This document shows, piece after piece, positions 8,383-17,600 of a stretch of DNA of 64,000 bases. The stretch is from Weeksella massiliensis (GTDB lineage: Bacteria; Bacteroidota; Bacteroidia; Flavobacteriales; Weeksellaceae), in NCBI GenBank assembly GCA_000751595.1, contig CCMH01000011.1, positions 42,364 to 106,363 on the forward strand, written 5' to 3'. A model generated the notes under the pieces. That model searched no databases. It worked only from the letters and a program-made list of their open reading frames with translations, and was not told where the DNA came from. Positions within the stretch are counted from its first letter, which is position 1. Every line of letters starts with the position of its first letter. Both the position numbers and the translations under genes were made by a program.

Positions 8383-9609
8383 TTAACTGTTTGATTGATC
8401 AGGTTCCACAATTGGAACCACTTCATTTGATACTGTTGGCTCAGCTTGTGCTACTTCTGGTTGTGGAGATTCTGCTGCCACTTCTTCTTCAAAGATTAAT
8501 GGAAAATAAAATTCATACTTATCAGTAAAGGCTTTAAGAATTCTTTTAAAAAGATCTTTATTATCATCACCCATTTCCACGGGATCGAAGATTGAATACT
8601 TTCCGTGACTAAAAAGTTGCAATGCCCTTTCAAAAAGCACTTCATCCTCCATTCCATCAATACATTTATCGATTTTATCATAACCAAAAAATGTTGCAGT
8701 TTTTTCTAAAACACTTCGTAACGAATTAAAATGATAAGTATATATTTTGTTGGATATAGCGATTTTCTTTAGCTCACTAAGTGTTGCGATGTGATGGAAA
8801 AATGGAGTATCACTGGTGTCTTGCAAAGCATACCCGCTTGGTTTTTTACAATGTAAAAAGTATCGTTTATTCTTTACCTTTCTTCCAAATTCATTATACA
8901 AAACATTGAAAAATAGGCTATGGTGTGTAGAAATTACAGTTTTGATTTCGTTACTTTCAGTTGTTAGCAGGTTGCATAAATCGCAGGCTACTGCTATAGC
9001 ATTATTTTCATCGAGTGAAGAAATTGGATCGTCAATATAAATATACTTTACCCAGCTGTAAGCGGGGTCTTTATCAATCGCCAATTGGCATATCGCAAGA
9101 AAGAAACACCAAATAAATAACGTTTCTTCTCCTCTTGAAATCTTAATATTTTCAACAGTCTGCTCATTTCCTTCGACAACGATACTTCTGGAGAAAGTCA
9201 CCGTCGAAGTATCATAATTAATATCGAATTTTAAATCTACGTAGTTATTGAAAAATGCTTCGATTTTAGCATCAAGCTCTAACTCGTGTAATCCGTCAAA
9301 AAAAGCTGAATCTGCATTTAAATTTAATACCCTATTGGTATCGTTCTCTAAATCGTTGTTCCAAGAAAATAAATCTTCTGTAAAAGCATTAAAATACAAA
9401 GTATCTCTGTTTGTCACATTTCCTTCTACATCAAACTCTTTGCCTGCCTGCTTAAAATCCATGGAAAGTCTGGTTTTTCCAGTGCCGTTGTGGGCAAAAA
9501 AGAGAACCAAATCTTTCATTGGGCGATGATCACCCGTTAAATCCTTTCTGAAATGCTGAGCAACTTCTTCTAAGGTTGTAAAATTGATTAATTCGTTTTT
9601 ATTACTCAT
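8383..9609 (-). CDS. PrrC-like ATPase, candidate anticodon nuclease
   Basis: A 408-residue ABC-class ATPase inside the restriction operon. Walker A is AHNGTGKT (39-46), the signature motif is ISRGEE (157-162), Walker B and D-loop are YIYIDDPISSLD (189-200), and the H-loop is STHHS (227-231). The C-terminal domain has LRSVLEK with R298 and E302, then H335 in LFSHGKYS. E. coli PrrC, as I recall it, is 396 residues with an ABC domain and the nuclease triad Arg320-Glu324-His356; the spacing here (4 and 33) nearly matches (4 and 32). PrrC also resides within a type I restriction locus and is kept silent by the Hsd complex. A coiled-coil zinc hook (as in RloC) is absent. The last 35 residues are acidic and disordered. 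Nuclease activity is inference; the ATPase is certain. It starts 3 bases after hsdS. Confidence 0.78.
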   Translation of the reverse strand: MSNKNELINFTTLEEVAQHFRKDLTGDHRPMKDLVLFFAHNGTGKTRLSMDFKQAGKEFDVEGNVTNRDTLYFNAFTEDLFSWNNDLENDTNRVLNLNADSAFFDGLHELELDAKIEAFFNNYVDLKFDINYDTSTVTFSRSIVVEGNEQTVENIKISRGEETLFIWCFFLAICQLAIDKDPAYSWVKYIYIDDPISSLDENNAIAVACDLCNLLTTESNEIKTVISTHHSLFFNVLYNEFGRKVKNKRYFLHCKKPSGYALQDTSDTPFFHHIATLSELKKIAISNKIYTYHFNSLRSVLEKTATFFGYDKIDKCIDGMEDEVLFERALQLFSHGKYSIFDPVEMGDDNKDLFKRILKAFTDKYEFYFPLIFEEEVAAESPQPEVAQAEPTVSNEVVPIVEPDQSNS

Positions 9610-9612
9610 GCC

Positions 9613-10848
9613 CTAATCGTTCATTTTTGGAAATAGACTTTGCATCAATCCTTTTTTATGTAATCTCAATTGATCTATTTTTTTGTTTTGCTCATTAATA
9701 ACTTCATCTAACCCAGAAAAGAATGTGGCAATCTTCTCTTGTTCATCTATTGATGGAAAAGTAATTTCTAAATTTCTTAATTGATTTGAATAAAGATGAA
9801 CAACAGAAATACCTTGTGCCATCTGTGCAATTTCTCTCTTTTTCACATTATTTAAGTAGTATGAAAGAAATACACCGTTTATTTTAGAACGAATAATATT
9901 TAAATCACCACCCAATGCAATGCCGTCTAGCATTACGCACGAAGAAGTTGCAATATCTTCATGCGTTTCACCAGATGAAGGTATAATGACATCATTTGCT
10001 TGACTTAGAATTAATTCATCTTGAGGAACATCCGTATATGATATTACTTCATAAATCGTCTCTTTGTAATAGGTATAAAGCTCTCCGTATCTTATACATG
10101 GTAATGTCCCGTTTTCAGTAATATCAGCTTTTGAAATTCCTTTACCTTTTGAAAATTCTGCTATTTTATCTAATGTTTTCGTAGTCCATTCCCCATGATC
10201 TATAAACGCTGGAAATCGATATTTTGGTTTCTTTTCTCCTTTTTGAGGAAATAGATTCTGCATCAATCCCTTTTTATGTTCTTCTAATAAGTCTAACCTT
10301 TCAATGTGACCTTCAATAATTTCGTCTAAAGAAGAAACGAATTCAGATATTTTCGCCTGTTCTTTTGGATTTTTTGGAAGCAAGACTGGACAATTTAGAA
10401 CATCTTCATTTCGAAGATTAGTCTGTTTAACTCCATCATCGAAAGAAAGCAAGTAAGAATTCCTATTTAGTACATAATATAAAATTTTACTATTTACTTT
10501 TGTTGCAGTTATCTTACATATCCTCTGATTAACAGTAAACTTATTGTTTTCTTCAACATAAAAACATTTCGCTATTGCTTTTCCATTTGGCACATCGCTA
10601 AGCACCATTAAAACATCATCTTTATTGGCCAAACAATTAGCATTGTCTGTGTATTTTCTGACTTTTCCATCCGAAGAAATAAATTTTGAGTTTACAACAA
10701 TGTAAGCTCCTTCTTCAACTATATTTTGTTCGTGTGCTTTTCCATTTTCATAACTCGCAACTTGACTTACGACAAGTTTTTCCCAATCTCCATCATCAAT
10801 AAATTCAGGAAAACGCAATTCTGGTATCAAAGTAATTTCTTTATTCAT
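9613..10848 (-). CDS. hsdS: Type I restriction specificity subunit (HsdS)
   Basis: A 411-residue subunit with two target-recognition domains. Each half starts with a FP-x-FID-x-G-x-W phrase (about residues 13 and 215) and ends with a conserved helix (LDEIIEGHIERLDLLEEHKK and LDEVINEQNKKIDQLRLHKK) followed by GLMQ-N/S-LFP. The two domains are unlike each other, implying a bipartite asymmetric DNA target. It directs HsdM and HsdR to the site. Its start overlaps the hsdR end by 8 bases, and it ends 3 bases before the PrrC-like gene. The internal DNA repeats could recombine; see the repeat entries. Confidence 0.93.
   Translation of the reverse strand: MNKEITLIPELRFPEFIDDGDWEKLVVSQVASYENGKAHEQNIVEEGAYIVVNSKFISSDGKVRKYTDNANCLANKDDVLMVLSDVPNGKAIAKCFYVEENNKFTVNQRICKITATKVNSKILYYVLNRNSYLLSFDDGVKQTNLRNEDVLNCPVLLPKNPKEQAKISEFVSSLDEIIEGHIERLDLLEEHKKGLMQNLFPQKGEKKPKYRFPAFIDHGEWTTKTLDKIAEFSKGKGISKADITENGTLPCIRYGELYTYYKETIYEVISYTDVPQDELILSQANDVIIPSSGETHEDIATSSCVMLDGIALGGDLNIIRSKINGVFLSYYLNNVKKREIAQMAQGISVVHLYSNQLRNLEITFPSIDEQEKIATFFSGLDEVINEQNKKIDQLRLHKKGLMQSLFPKMND
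9629..9660 (-). repeat. HsdS conserved-helix repeat, copy 2
   Basis: A 32-base segment encoding HKKGLMQSLFP, nearly identical to 10247-10278 (about 29 of 32 bases). Direct repeats of this sort flank the second recognition domain. Confidence 0.7.
10247..10278 (-). repeat. HsdS conserved-helix repeat, copy 1
   Basis: Encodes HKKGLMQNLFP at the end of the first recognition domain. It is a direct repeat of 9629-9660, offset by 618 bases. Confidence 0.7.
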
Positions 10849-13843
10849 AAGCTGCTAATCCTGCTATTTCACGCCCTTGGGCTAATTTCTTTAGTTGTGG
10901 TATTAAATCTTCCATTAATGCCAATTCTCTCACTCTACGTTCTTTCCAATTCAACTGTAATGGTTCTAATAAATCCGTTAGTTTTTCACCATCGAAAATC
11001 ATTCGAGAAACAATCTTCTCCACAAACACTTTCAGGTCTACGGTTTGAAGTCCATATTTTGCTGCTATAGTTGCTAGTTCTTGGTTATATTTTTCATCCT
11101 TAAACAGATCATACATTTTCTTAAGCTCTTCGGCAGTATGACCAGTAGTCCAATCCAGAGCACTGATAAACTCAGTCAAATCTATTTGCTCTTCCATTAG
11201 GTTAGAGTTAGCACTTAACAGACTAATGACCTGTGCTTTTGTCATTTTCTGCTTTGAGGACTTCTTCTGTGTGCTATCAGCAATCAAATTCATGATATAG
11301 TCATAATCAATCACAGCAGAAGCAAACAGAACGAACTCAAAATCCAATTGTTGAATTTCTTCCGGTGCGTTATCTCCCTCTTTTTCCTGTCTTTTTTGAA
11401 ATTTCTTAGCAGTTTCTATGTAAGAGCTACGGAAATCCTGAAAAGTTTCTTTCGGTAAAAGAGATTCAATTTCTACTCTTTGCCCGTCATTCAAATCCGT
11501 AAATTGATCTAACTGTAATTTGAAACGTTGCACTTCTTTAAAGTTTTCGATAAAAGCTATTTTTGCCGCGTCGCCTTTTAAATTGTAAACATCATCAGGT
11601 TTCATTGAAAGACTGTTGTCTTCCATGAACTTGTTTAATTTCTCTATTGCCCCTTTAAATTTATCCATTACAACTGGAGCGGGATCTACCAGCCATATTT
11701 CTCTTGGATTGTTTACTTTCTCGCCAGAAAATAAAGCAATTGCTTGATTTACTTCATCCTGTTGTGAGCGAAAATCAAGAATATTACCATACGGTTTGGT
11801 ATCATTCAAAACTCGATTCGTTCTTGAAAAAGCTTGAATAAGACCATGATATTTGAGGTTTTTATCTACATACAGTGTATTTAGATACTTCGAATCAAAT
11901 CCAGTAAGTAGCATATCGACCACGATTGTAATATCAATCTTATTTTTATGGGCATATTCTTTATTACTGTATTTCTGATCTTTGATTCGCCTTTGAACAT
12001 CCTGATAGTAAATATCAAATTCGTTAATAGTATGGTTTGTTCCAAACTGCTTATTGTAATCTGATATGATATCAGTCAACGCTTTTTTCTTTTCCTCAGG
12101 ATTGTGCTTGTTGTCTTCCTTTTCCTGTGTTAGATCATCTTGAAGCTGTTTGATATCCGCTGCATTTTTCTGACTTTGTTGGTCACCTTCTTTGGCAATC
12201 AATTGTGCTGGAGGAGAAAATACACAAGCTATATTTAAAGATGAATAATTAGGATCATTTAAATGTTTCTTTTCCTGAATTTCTTTAAATAAGCGATGGT
12301 ACTCAATGGCACTATTAATGGATGATGTAGCCAAAACAGCATTGAATTTTCTGTTATTAGTTGCAGTATCATGTTTTTCCAGAATGGCTTCAACCACTGC
12401 CTGTTGTGCTATTGCTTCTCCTGGTTTAGCGACTTGACTACCTTGACCTTTGAAATAATCAATATGAAAACGAAGAACATTCTTGTCTTCTATCGCATGA
12501 GTAATAGTATAAGCGTGCAATTCTTTCTCAAAGATATCCTTTGTAGTTTTGTAGGAACCATATTCTCCTTCGCGAATATTGTAGGTAGCATTATCATCAA
12601 AAATAGGAGTTCCTGTAAAACCAAATAATTGAGCATTTGGAAAAAAATCTTTTATCGCTTTATGGTTATCGCCAAATTGAGAACGGTGACATTCATCAAA
12701 TATGAATACCATTCGTTTATCACGTAAAGGTTCTAAACGCTCTTTATAATTCTTCTTATTTGTGCCATCGAGTGCTAATCCTAACTTCTGAATCGTAGTA
12801 ACGATTACTTTATCTGCATAGTCCGAAGATAATAGTCTCTTGACTAATGTTTCGGTGTTGGTATTCTCTTCTACACTTCCTTCTTGAAATTTATTAAATT
12901 CTTCACGAGTTTGTCTATCAAGGTCTTTACGGTCAACTACAAACAAACACTTTTCAATATCAGGATTACTTTTTAATAAAGTCGATGCTTTAAAGGATGT
13001 TAGGGTTTTGCCACTACCGGTTGTGTGCCATATATAGCCATTACCTCTATTGTCTTTAATACAGTCAACAATTGCTTTTACCGCATAAATTTGGTAAGGT
13101 CGCATTACTAGCAATTTTTGCTCGCTTTCAACCAAGACCATATATTTACTAATCATTTCACCAAGAGTACATTTTGTCAGAAACTTTTCAGTGAAATCAT
13201 ATAGATTATTAATCTTCTTATTATTGATATCTGCTAACTCATACACCGGTAGAAATTGTTCATCGGCGTTAAATGCAAAGTGTTGATTTTTGTTATTGGC
13301 GAAGTAAAGCGTCCTACCTCCATTGCTAACAATAAATAATTGCATGTAACAAAGAAGAGAATTACTATATCCATTACCTGGTTCATTTTTGTAGTCCACA
13401 ATCTGCTGCATAGCTTTCCTGTGTGAGATATCTCCTTTTTTTAGTTCAATTTGAACTACAGGTAAACCATTAATGAGCAAAATAATATCATATCGCTGAT
13501 GACTATTTTCGGTATTAACTCGCAATTGATTGATTACTTCAAAATCATTCTTGCACCATTGCTTGTTATTAACCAATGTGTAATGTAATGGAGTTCCATC
13601 TTCTCGTTGAAAATACTGCCTTTCACGTAGTAACTTAGAAGCCTCAAAAATATCCGGGTTTATTATTTCCTCTCGTAAACGCAAGAATTCATTATCTGTC
13701 AGTTTTACACGATTTAATTCCTCAAATTTCTGACGAAAATTTGATTCCAGCGATTTCCTATCAACAATTTCTGGTCTATAGGTATATTTGAGTCCTTTGA
13801 GTTGCTCAATTAAGCTAAGTTCAATTTGGTTTTCTTTGCTCAT
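10841..13843 (-). CDS. hsdR: Type I restriction endonuclease subunit (HsdR)
   Basis: A 1000-residue motor-nuclease subunit. The N-terminal PD-(D/E)xK nuclease domain shows YDIILLINGLP and then QIELKKG (Glu and Lys near residues 132-134). The helicase part has Walker A HTTGSGKT (about 275), the DECH box FIFDECHRSQF (about 378) and FTGTP. A coiled-coil insert lies near 560-620 and a C-terminal HsdM-binding region follows. It translocates and cuts unmodified DNA. The start overlaps the XRE regulator stop (ATGA), so it is translationally coupled to the regulator. Length is normal for the family, and no frameshift is visible. Confidence 0.95.
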   Translation of the reverse strand: MSKENQIELSLIEQLKGLKYTYRPEIVDRKSLESNFRQKFEELNRVKLTDNEFLRLREEIINPDIFEASKLLRERQYFQREDGTPLHYTLVNNKQWCKNDFEVINQLRVNTENSHQRYDIILLINGLPVVQIELKKGDISHRKAMQQIVDYKNEPGNGYSNSLLCYMQLFIVSNGGRTLYFANNKNQHFAFNADEQFLPVYELADINNKKINNLYDFTEKFLTKCTLGEMISKYMVLVESEQKLLVMRPYQIYAVKAIVDCIKDNRGNGYIWHTTGSGKTLTSFKASTLLKSNPDIEKCLFVVDRKDLDRQTREEFNKFQEGSVEENTNTETLVKRLLSSDYADKVIVTTIQKLGLALDGTNKKNYKERLEPLRDKRMVFIFDECHRSQFGDNHKAIKDFFPNAQLFGFTGTPIFDDNATYNIREGEYGSYKTTKDIFEKELHAYTITHAIEDKNVLRFHIDYFKGQGSQVAKPGEAIAQQAVVEAILEKHDTATNNRKFNAVLATSSINSAIEYHRLFKEIQEKKHLNDPNYSSLNIACVFSPPAQLIAKEGDQQSQKNAADIKQLQDDLTQEKEDNKHNPEEKKKALTDIISDYNKQFGTNHTINEFDIYYQDVQRRIKDQKYSNKEYAHKNKIDITIVVDMLLTGFDSKYLNTLYVDKNLKYHGLIQAFSRTNRVLNDTKPYGNILDFRSQQDEVNQAIALFSGEKVNNPREIWLVDPAPVVMDKFKGAIEKLNKFMEDNSLSMKPDDVYNLKGDAAKIAFIENFKEVQRFKLQLDQFTDLNDGQRVEIESLLPKETFQDFRSSYIETAKKFQKRQEKEGDNAPEEIQQLDFEFVLFASAVIDYDYIMNLIADSTQKKSSKQKMTKAQVISLLSANSNLMEEQIDLTEFISALDWTTGHTAEELKKMYDLFKDEKYNQELATIAAKYGLQTVDLKVFVEKIVSRMIFDGEKLTDLLEPLQLNWKERRVRELALMEDLIPQLKKLAQGREIAGLAAYE

Positions 13844-14028
13844 TGTTCTATTAATAAATCTTTGGCACTAACTCCAAGAATGTTTGCAATTTTATACAAG
13901 TCTTCAATACTAGGCTGTCTCACATTTCGCGCATACTCATTTATCGTGTTGTAGCTTTTGTCCAATTTCTTTGCAAGCCATGCCTGTGAAATTCCCTTTT
14001 CTTTTAATACTTCTTTAATTCGGTTCAT
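13840..14028 (-). CDS. XRE-family regulator of the restriction operon
   Basis: A 62-residue protein that is almost only a Cro/C1-type helix-turn-helix: ISQAWLAKKLDKSYNTINEY, with RQPSIEDLYKIANILGV after it. It is the first gene of the operon, with an ATGA overlap into hsdR, and three AGTG half-sites lie over the promoter just upstream. The size and position are those of a controller (C-protein-like) regulator that times restriction expression after the element enters a new host. Whether it activates or represses is not visible. Confidence 0.88.
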   Translation of the reverse strand: MNRIKEVLKEKGISQAWLAKKLDKSYNTINEYARNVRQPSIEDLYKIANILGVSAKDLLIEQ

Positions 14029-14053
14029 TAATGCCTAATTAAATTTACAGTGT

Positions 14054-14100
14054 CAAATATAGTGAATATACAATAGCAAAAAGTGAAAATATCCACTATA
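14054..14100 (-). promoter_or_regulatory. Promoter and operator of the restriction operon
   Basis: On the minus strand TATATTTG (14061-14054) exactly matches the Bacteroidota TAnnTTTG element, 26 bases before the XRE start. Three half-sites of type AGTG(A/G)(A)TAT surround it: 14061-14069, 14082-14090 and, inverted, 14089-14097. The latter two form the imperfect palindrome AGTGAAAATATCCACT. This fits autoregulation by the XRE protein. Confidence 0.6.
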
Positions 14101-14145
14101 TTATCGGGTGTTTTTTAAACCTCTCACAGTTTAATACTCCGTTAC

Positions 14146-14215
14146 GTCAAATCCCGCCTCTCAACGCCAAACCCTGTCACTTTTCTAAATACGAACCTTG
14201 TCTGCTATAATTTTA
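14146..14215 (+). promoter_or_regulatory. Phased GCC array with promoter for the DUF1896/helicase operon
   Basis: GTC (14146), GCC (14156), GCC (14166) and GTC (14176) are 10 bp apart. TAATTTTA (14208-14215) begins exactly 32 bp after the last triplet. CACTTTT at 14178 could be the -33 region. The coding start follows at 14249. Confidence 0.55.
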
Positions 14216-14248
14216 GGTTTCTAATAAAATCTAAAACAAGATTATAGC
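14204..14248 (+). promoter_or_regulatory. Inverted repeat abutting the DUF1896 start codon
   Basis: GCTATAAT (14204-14211) is the reverse complement of ATTATAGC (14241-14248), and TTTTAG (14211-14216) pairs with CTAAAA (14231-14236). The right arm touches the ATG at 14249, and the left arm overlaps the promoter-like element. It could be an operator, or a hairpin hiding the start if transcription begins upstream of it. Confidence 0.45.
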
Positions 14249-14686
14249 ATGGATACACAGCAAAAAGACCTATCGTATTTCAGGTTACGACTTCAAGAAT
14301 TATTAAATACCAGCTTTCCTGAAAAAGCAAATGACCAAAAATTTATCGATCAACGTTCCTCTTGGGCAGCTAATGCCTATGATGGGGCTTTCCGTTCGGG
14401 AAATCCTATTGAACAATGCAACGAAATAGCCAATTATATTCTTTTTGAAGGATTACAATTCTCCAAATTTGATACTGTTTTTCAAGTGGTATGCAATGAG
14501 TTTGATACCATCATGGCAGATGAGGAACTGCGACCATTTGCCCTAAAAATGTTTCCTGTTTGCGAGCCTGTTTTTGCAAGCTATGAATTAACCGATGATT
14601 TCGCATATACCACTGAGTACGATTTGCTCTATACGGAAGTAACCGGAACCATCGCAATATGGATTGAGGAAAATGGGCTTCAGTAA
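14249..14686 (+). CDS. DUF1896 domain protein
   Basis: A 145-residue protein of the DUF1896 family, which almost always precedes the giant methylase/helicase gene in Bacteroidota ICEs. The start is [20 protein letters not shown]. The body is acidic, mostly helical and ends in [14 protein letters not shown]. No catalytic motif is visible. Its last 14 bases overlap the start of the next gene, so the two are translationally coupled and probably act together. Function unknown. Confidence 0.88.
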   Translation: MDTQQKDLSYFRLRLQELLNTSFPEKANDQKFIDQRSSWAANAYDGAFRSGNPIEQCNEIANYILFEGLQFSKFDTVFQVVCNEFDTIMADEELRPFALKMFPVCEPVFASYELTDDFAYTTEYDLLYTEVTGTIAIWIEENGLQ

Positions 14687-17600
14687 AAAGCAACATCTCC
14701 AACAGAATATTGATGCCCTACGAATTGCTTTTAAAATTGAAAAGGAGAAACGACAAGCCACCGTAGGCGAAAGACTGCTCATGATGCAATACAGCGGATT
14801 TGGCGGTCTTAAATTCGTTCTGAACCCCATAGCGAACGATATGGATATTAATCATTGGCGAAAAACAGAACACGACCTTTTCCCAATTACGCAGGAACTC
14901 CACCAGCTACTCAAAGAAAATTCCGAAGACGAAAAGCAATACCGCAGGTATGCAGATAGTATGAAAAGTTCTGTACTAACGGCTTTTTATACACCACCAC
15001 AGGTCATAGATGCTGTTTCTAAAGCCCTGTATGAAAGCGGATTGAACATTTATAAATTTCTAGAACCATCCGCAGGTATAGGCTCATTTATCCAATCCTT
15101 TTCGGAAAATCAGAACCCAAATGTTACCGCCTATGAAAAGGATTTATTGACAGGTAAGATTTTAAAACAGCTTTATCCCGAAAGTAATATCCGTATAAAC
15201 GGTTTTGAAGAAATTTCCGAAAGAGAAATAAATAGCTATGATGTTATTACCAGCAATATTCCATTTGGCGACACTTCCATTTTTGACCTTTCTTATTCCA
15301 GAAGTAAAGACCCTGCAAAAATTCAGGCTGCCCGAAGCATACACAACTATTTCTTTCTGAAAGGAACGGACATGCTCCGTGAGGGAGGTTTGCTGGTGTA
15401 TATAACATCGCAAGGCATTCTGAATAGTCCGAAAAATGAACCGATACGCAGAGCGTTGATGGAGCATAATAATTTGGTTTCGGTTGTACGCTTACCCAAC
15501 AACTTGTTTACAGAATATGCAGGTACAGAAGTTGGTAGTGATCTAATCATTCTACAAAAGAATACAGCAAAGCAAAATCTAACCGAGTTGGAAGAATTGT
15601 TTTGCCAAAGCAGACAAACAGATTTTAACACGCCTGGTAACGCTTTCTTCCAAGACAGCACAAGGATTGTTCATACCGATCAGAAGTTAGATACTGACCC
15701 TTATGGACAACCAGCTTTAATCTTTACCCATAAAGATGGTGTTGAGGGCATTGCCAAAGATCTCAAGCAAATGCTTTCCGAAGATTTTAGCAAAAATCTG
15801 AATTTGAGCTTATACAAAGGGGAACGCAATGATGAACCTGTTATACAAATTCCTTTAACACCTCCGGTTAGCGAACCCGTAACCGCTCAACCTGTAATAC
15901 AATCTTCACCTGTTCCCATAATCAATAGGGAAAGTCCTCAGGAGCTAAAACAACTAAGCATTTTTGACTTGTTTGAAAGTGTAGATGAGCCTGTAATGGT
16001 GGCTACGAAAAGTAAAACAACCGTACCAACCAAGAAACAAGCTCCCAGAAAAGCGAAACGGACAACGGGTCGTCAAACAAATCTCTTTAACGGTTCAATG
16101 CAACAGCCCTACACGGCTCCCATTAACAATAAGGCTATAAGTGAAAAACCAGCTACAAATACGCAAAGGCAAATCATCGCCGATTTGTTTTCGGATACAA
16201 ATGCCACTGAAATACCAATTCTGACGAATACCATTCCCGAACCTGCACCGTATAGTGGTGAATTGCAAACGTTTCATCGTAACGATTGTCTTGTGGTGGA
16301 TAATGGTTGGGTCGGTCATCTGCAATATGTATCGGACGGTACTGCTATTTTTCATCCATTGCAATTGCCGTCTTCTCAAAAAGCGAGAGCCGAAGCATAT
16401 ATCGGGGTGCGTGATGTTTACCAACAGCTCTATACCAAAGAAGCTGAACAACAAACAGAATACAAAGAAGACAGAGAAAGTCTCAATCAGCTTTACGATG
16501 CCTTTATCAAAAAGTACGGCAATTTCAACAGTACGGATAACATCAAATTGATCAAAACCGACAGTGGGGGTAAAGAAATGCCTTATCTGGAACGTGTCAT
16601 CGGTGGTGTGGTGCATAAGGCGGATATTTTCAGCCGTCCTGTCAGTTTTTCAACTATAACCATAGCAACTGATAATCCCGAAGAAGCTTTAGCTGCATCG
16701 CTAAACAAAAGCGGAAGTGTGGATTTAAGCTATATGTCCGAAATCAGCGGTATGACTGATGATGCTTTGAAAGAAGCTTTACACGGTCGTATTTTCTATA
16801 ATCCTCTGCAAAAAGAATATGAGATAGCGGAACGTTGGATTGCAGGAAATGTCGTAGAAAAAGCAACCGACGTAAAAACATATCTCGAAAATAATCCGGA
16901 TGATACCGAAGCCAAAGCAAGCCTTACTGTTTTGGAAGAAGCACGACCAAGGCGAATTGAATTTGAGGAACTCGACTTCAATTTAGGTGAACGATGGATA
17001 CCCACAGGAATTTATGCCCGTTTTGCTTCACATCTTTTTGATACGGAAGTAAATATCCATTATTCAGACAGTTCAGATGATTTTTCGGTTACAGCCCAAC
17101 GAGGTAATATGCACATTTGGGAAAAATATGCGGTAAAGTCTGAAAGCAGAACCTTTGACGGTATTGCACTGCTCAAACATGCTTTGGTCAATACCACACC
17201 AGATATTACCAAAAAAATCACTATTGATGAAAAAGAAGTAAAGGTTCGGGATATGGAAGCCATACAAATGGCAAACACCAAGATTGATGAAATCCGCACC
17301 GCATTTACTGACTGGCTTCATGCTCAGAGCGATGAGTTCAAAAAACGGCTGAGCGACCAGTATAACGATACATTTAATTGTTTTGTGCGTCCAAAATATG
17401 ACGGAACACATCAGGACTTTCCGGGATTAGACCGTAAGGCTCTTGGTATTGAAGATTTGTATTCCAGCCAAAAGGATACTGTTTGGATGATTAAACTGAA
17501 CAATGGTGCGATCTGTGACCACGAAGTCGGTGCAGGAAAAACATTAGTCATGTGTACGGCCGCACAAGAAATGAAGCGTTTGGGATTGGCTCACAAACCA

